A stretch of DNA of 7,040 bases from an uncultured Coprococcus sp. Its GTDB lineage: Bacteria; Bacillota_A; Clostridia; Lachnospirales; Lachnospiraceae. Positions 5,268 through 7,040 of the stretch are shown here, in pieces. Position numbers and translations under genes: made by a program. The notes beneath the pieces are model-generated. The model did not search any database and was not told the origin of the DNA. It was given only the letters and a program-made list of their open reading frames with translations. How positions within the stretch are numbered: position 1 is the first letter of the stretch; each line of letters starts with the position of its first letter. Location: NCBI GenBank assembly GCA_900767685.1, contig CAAGAB010000266.1, positions 1 through 7,040 of the forward strand, written 5' to 3'.

Positions 5268-5966
5268 ATGTATATTGAAGGAAAAAATCTTGTAAAGAAA
5301 TACGGAAAGGGAGAGGCAACAGTATATGCCCTTGACCGCACAGATTTCAGTATGGAAAAAGGAGAGATAGTAGTGATCCTGGGACCGAGTGGAAGCGGTA
5401 AGAGTACATTTTTAAATATTCTTGGAGGACTTGATAAGGCCACGGAAGGATCTCTTATGGTGGATGGGGTGGATCTGGAAAAGATGTCTGCCAAAGAACT
5501 TGAGCTTTACAGGAGAGACAGACTTGGATTTATATTCCAGTCATATAACCTCACACCTGACCTTACAGCCAGAGAGAATATCGAGATGACGGCTGAGCTT
5601 GTAAAAGAGCCATTACCTGTAGATGAACTTATGGAGGAATTGGGACTTGTAAAATATGAAAAGCATTTTCCAAAGGAGCTTTCCGGTGGACAGCAGCAGA
5701 GGGTGGCTATCGCAAGGGCGATGGTGAAGAAACCAGATCTTCTTCTGTGTGATGAGCTAACGGGTGCGCTGGATTCAAAGTCATCAAGAGATGTGCTGCG
5801 AAGAATTCAGGCTATGAACGATACATACGGAACCACCATTGTGATAATTACGCACAATGAGAATATTGCAAGCATGGCGGATCGTGTTATAAGGATCAAG
5901 GACGGCAAGGCAGTGGCAAATGTAAGAAATGAAAATAAACAAAGTGTAGAGGAGATGGAGCTGTAA
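5268..5966 (+). CDS. ABC transporter ATP-binding protein (MacB/LolD type)
   Basis: Cytoplasmic ATPase of 232 residues, the usual length for the nucleotide-binding subunit paired with FtsX-like permeases in lipoprotein-release, peptide or antimicrobial efflux systems. Visible motifs are Walker A GPSGSGKST (39-47), Q-loop FIFQS with Gln91, signature LSGGQQQR (138-145), Walker B LLLCDE (158-163) with catalytic Glu163, D-loop ALD (167-169) and H-loop ITH with His196. One oddity is that the family's DEPTG is DELTG here (codon CTA for residue 164). The start at 5268 has GGAGG (5256-5260) seven bases upstream. The permease gene starts one base after the stop, so the two form an operon. Upstream lies a promoter region with several dyads. 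The substrate cannot be told from sequence. Confidence 0.95.
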   Translation: MYIEGKNLVKKYGKGEATVYALDRTDFSMEKGEIVVILGPSGSGKSTFLNILGGLDKATEGSLMVDGVDLEKMSAKELELYRRDRLGFIFQSYNLTPDLTARENIEMTAELVKEPLPVDELMEELGLVKYEKHFPKELSGGQQQRVAIARAMVKKPDLLLCDELTGALDSKSSRDVLRRIQAMNDTYGTTIVIITHNENIASMADRVIRIKDGKAVANVRNENKQSVEEMEL

Positions 5967-5967
5967 T

Positions 5968-7040
5968 ATGACGATCAACAAAAGAGCTGTGCGCAGCGTA
6001 AAGAAAAATATATCTTTCTATATAATAAGCACCATTCTTACTGTGCTCATATCGATACTTATTATTGCGCCGTTATCGACAGGCCACAACATGAAGAAGG
6101 TTATAAATGATTTTGTGGAGAAGTATAAGACTGAGGATGCTGAATTTGTCACTTATAATCCTATATCTGAGGACGACATGAAGACTCTTGAAAGTGATTA
6201 TGATGTTATCATGGAATATAGCAGATATAAAGATATGAAGTTTAGTGGCGGAGACGTGGACGGACTCACGGTTAGGGTATTTGATATGCCGGAAAAACTC
6301 AATCTGTGCAATGTCCGGGACGGCAGCATGCCTGAAAATGGTGAGGCTCTCATAACCCAGAATTTTGCAGATCTCCATGGAATTAAAGTTGGCGATGAGG
6401 TAAGTCTCGGCGATTATTCATATAAGGTATCAGCATTTGCGACAAAGGCAGATTACATATATATGCTTGAAAAGCAGTCGGGGTACGTTGAAAAATCAAA
6501 ATTTGCGGTCATGGTTGTGACACATGATGATTATGAGAAGATATCAGCTGATGAGACTGGATATTATTCGATAAAATACAACAGGGATAACGAGAAGGAA
6601 GTCAGGGAAAAGCTGAATGACGAGTATGTCATAGCAAGTTATCTGGCGGCAACCACGAATACGAGGATATCAATGCCTGTAAATGAGGGTGACGAGGTAT
6701 CAAAAATTGCTACTATGTATGCGCCAGTTATGTTCATAATAGTACTGGCACTTATCGTGATGGTGCTAGGGAGAAATATCAGAAATGAACAGTATCTTCT
6801 TGGCACATTCATTTCCCTCGGATTTTCCAGAAAGCAGATCATAGGACATTATATGCGATTCGGTCTGATTCCGGGAATTGTGGGAAGTGTGGTTGGAACG
6901 ATAGCATCCATCCCGGTCACGAAGGCTATAACATATTTCTATATAGCATACGATTTTGAGACGATTGATTATACAGTGCGGTATGATACAGCGTCCATAC
7001 TGGCTGCGCTTATTCTGCCATCTTTTGCATATTGCCTGGC
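5968..7040 (+). CDS. FtsX-like ABC transporter permease, N-terminal part
   Basis: Membrane subunit of the exporter-type ABC system, open to the end of the window (357 full codons and no stop). It begins MTINKRAVRSVKKN with a first membrane helix at about 15-37. An extracellular domain of about 210 residues follows, with a MacB-core-like block at about 98-160 (NGEALITQNFADLHGIKVGD, then a short barrel). A second helix lies at 250-268. The typical FtsX coupling segment LGTFISLGFSRKQIIGHYM follows at 278-296, then a third helix at about 300-318 and the start of a fourth at about 343-357. GGAG (5957-5960) lies seven bases before the ATG, inside the end of the ATPase gene, indicating coupled translation. 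Full-length proteins of this kind often carry a second set of helices, which would lie outside the window. Confidence 0.93.
   Translation, partial: MTINKRAVRSVKKNISFYIISTILTVLISILIIAPLSTGHNMKKVINDFVEKYKTEDAEFVTYNPISEDDMKTLESDYDVIMEYSRYKDMKFSGGDVDGLTVRVFDMPEKLNLCNVRDGSMPENGEALITQNFADLHGIKVGDEVSLGDYSYKVSAFATKADYIYMLEKQSGYVEKSKFAVMVVTHDDYEKISADETGYYSIKYNRDNEKEVREKLNDEYVIASYLAATTNTRISMPVNEGDEVSKIATMYAPVMFIIVLALIVMVLGRNIRNEQYLLGTFISLGFSRKQIIGHYMRFGLIPGIVGSVVGTIASIPVTKAITYFYIAYDFETIDYTVRYDTASILAALILPSFAYCL

Overview
The window reads as chromosomal DNA from a low-GC anaerobic Firmicute. A Lachnospiraceae-type gut Clostridium is the best guess, from the pyruvate formate-lyase pair, the AraC regulator and thiazoline-hydrolase-like protein types, the A/T-rich spacers and the strong Shine-Dalgarno sites. 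This is inferred from sequence character, not from a database match. Every gene I accept lies on the + strand.

Region 1 (1-2347) is central fermentation metabolism. It holds the C-terminal half of pyruvate formate-lyase (pflB) with its active-site cysteines and glycyl-radical loop, a strong intrinsic terminator, then pflA, the radical-SAM activase that installs that radical. A 17-bp perfect hairpin followed by a T-rich run ends this block. A consensus -10 box just upstream means it could also be a short separate transcript.

Region 2 (2348-4367) holds an AraC-family regulator. Directly behind its stop codon is a roughly 40-codon relic of an ABC-transporter ATPase that keeps only the signature-motif segment, and then a compact palindromic element. 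A gene for a six-helix membrane protein with its own strong ribosome binding site follows. The relic reads in frame into the membrane-protein gene, so a naive gene call would report a false 267-residue fusion. The layout suggests that an AraC-linked ABC transporter once stood here and was deleted.

Region 3 (4368-5021) has a candidate promoter, a short (possibly N-terminally shortened) GTG-started protein like the C-terminal part of L-2-amino-thiazoline-4-carboxylate hydrolases, and a clear terminator.

Region 4 (5022-7040) is a control region dense in symmetry, followed by an ABC exporter-type pair: a MacB/LolD-type ATPase and an FtsX-like permease that runs off the end. The control region has two candidate promoters sharing the same -10 hexamer, a 13-bp tandem repeat, an 8-bp dyad, a dyad inside one promoter spacer, and two related inverted repeats of a TATGCGAA half-site flanking that promoter. 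No regulator for this pair lies in the window. I found no tRNA, rRNA, CRISPR array or complete insertion sequence. The content is mostly ordinary; the ABC control region and the ABC relic with its palindrome deserve the closest look.
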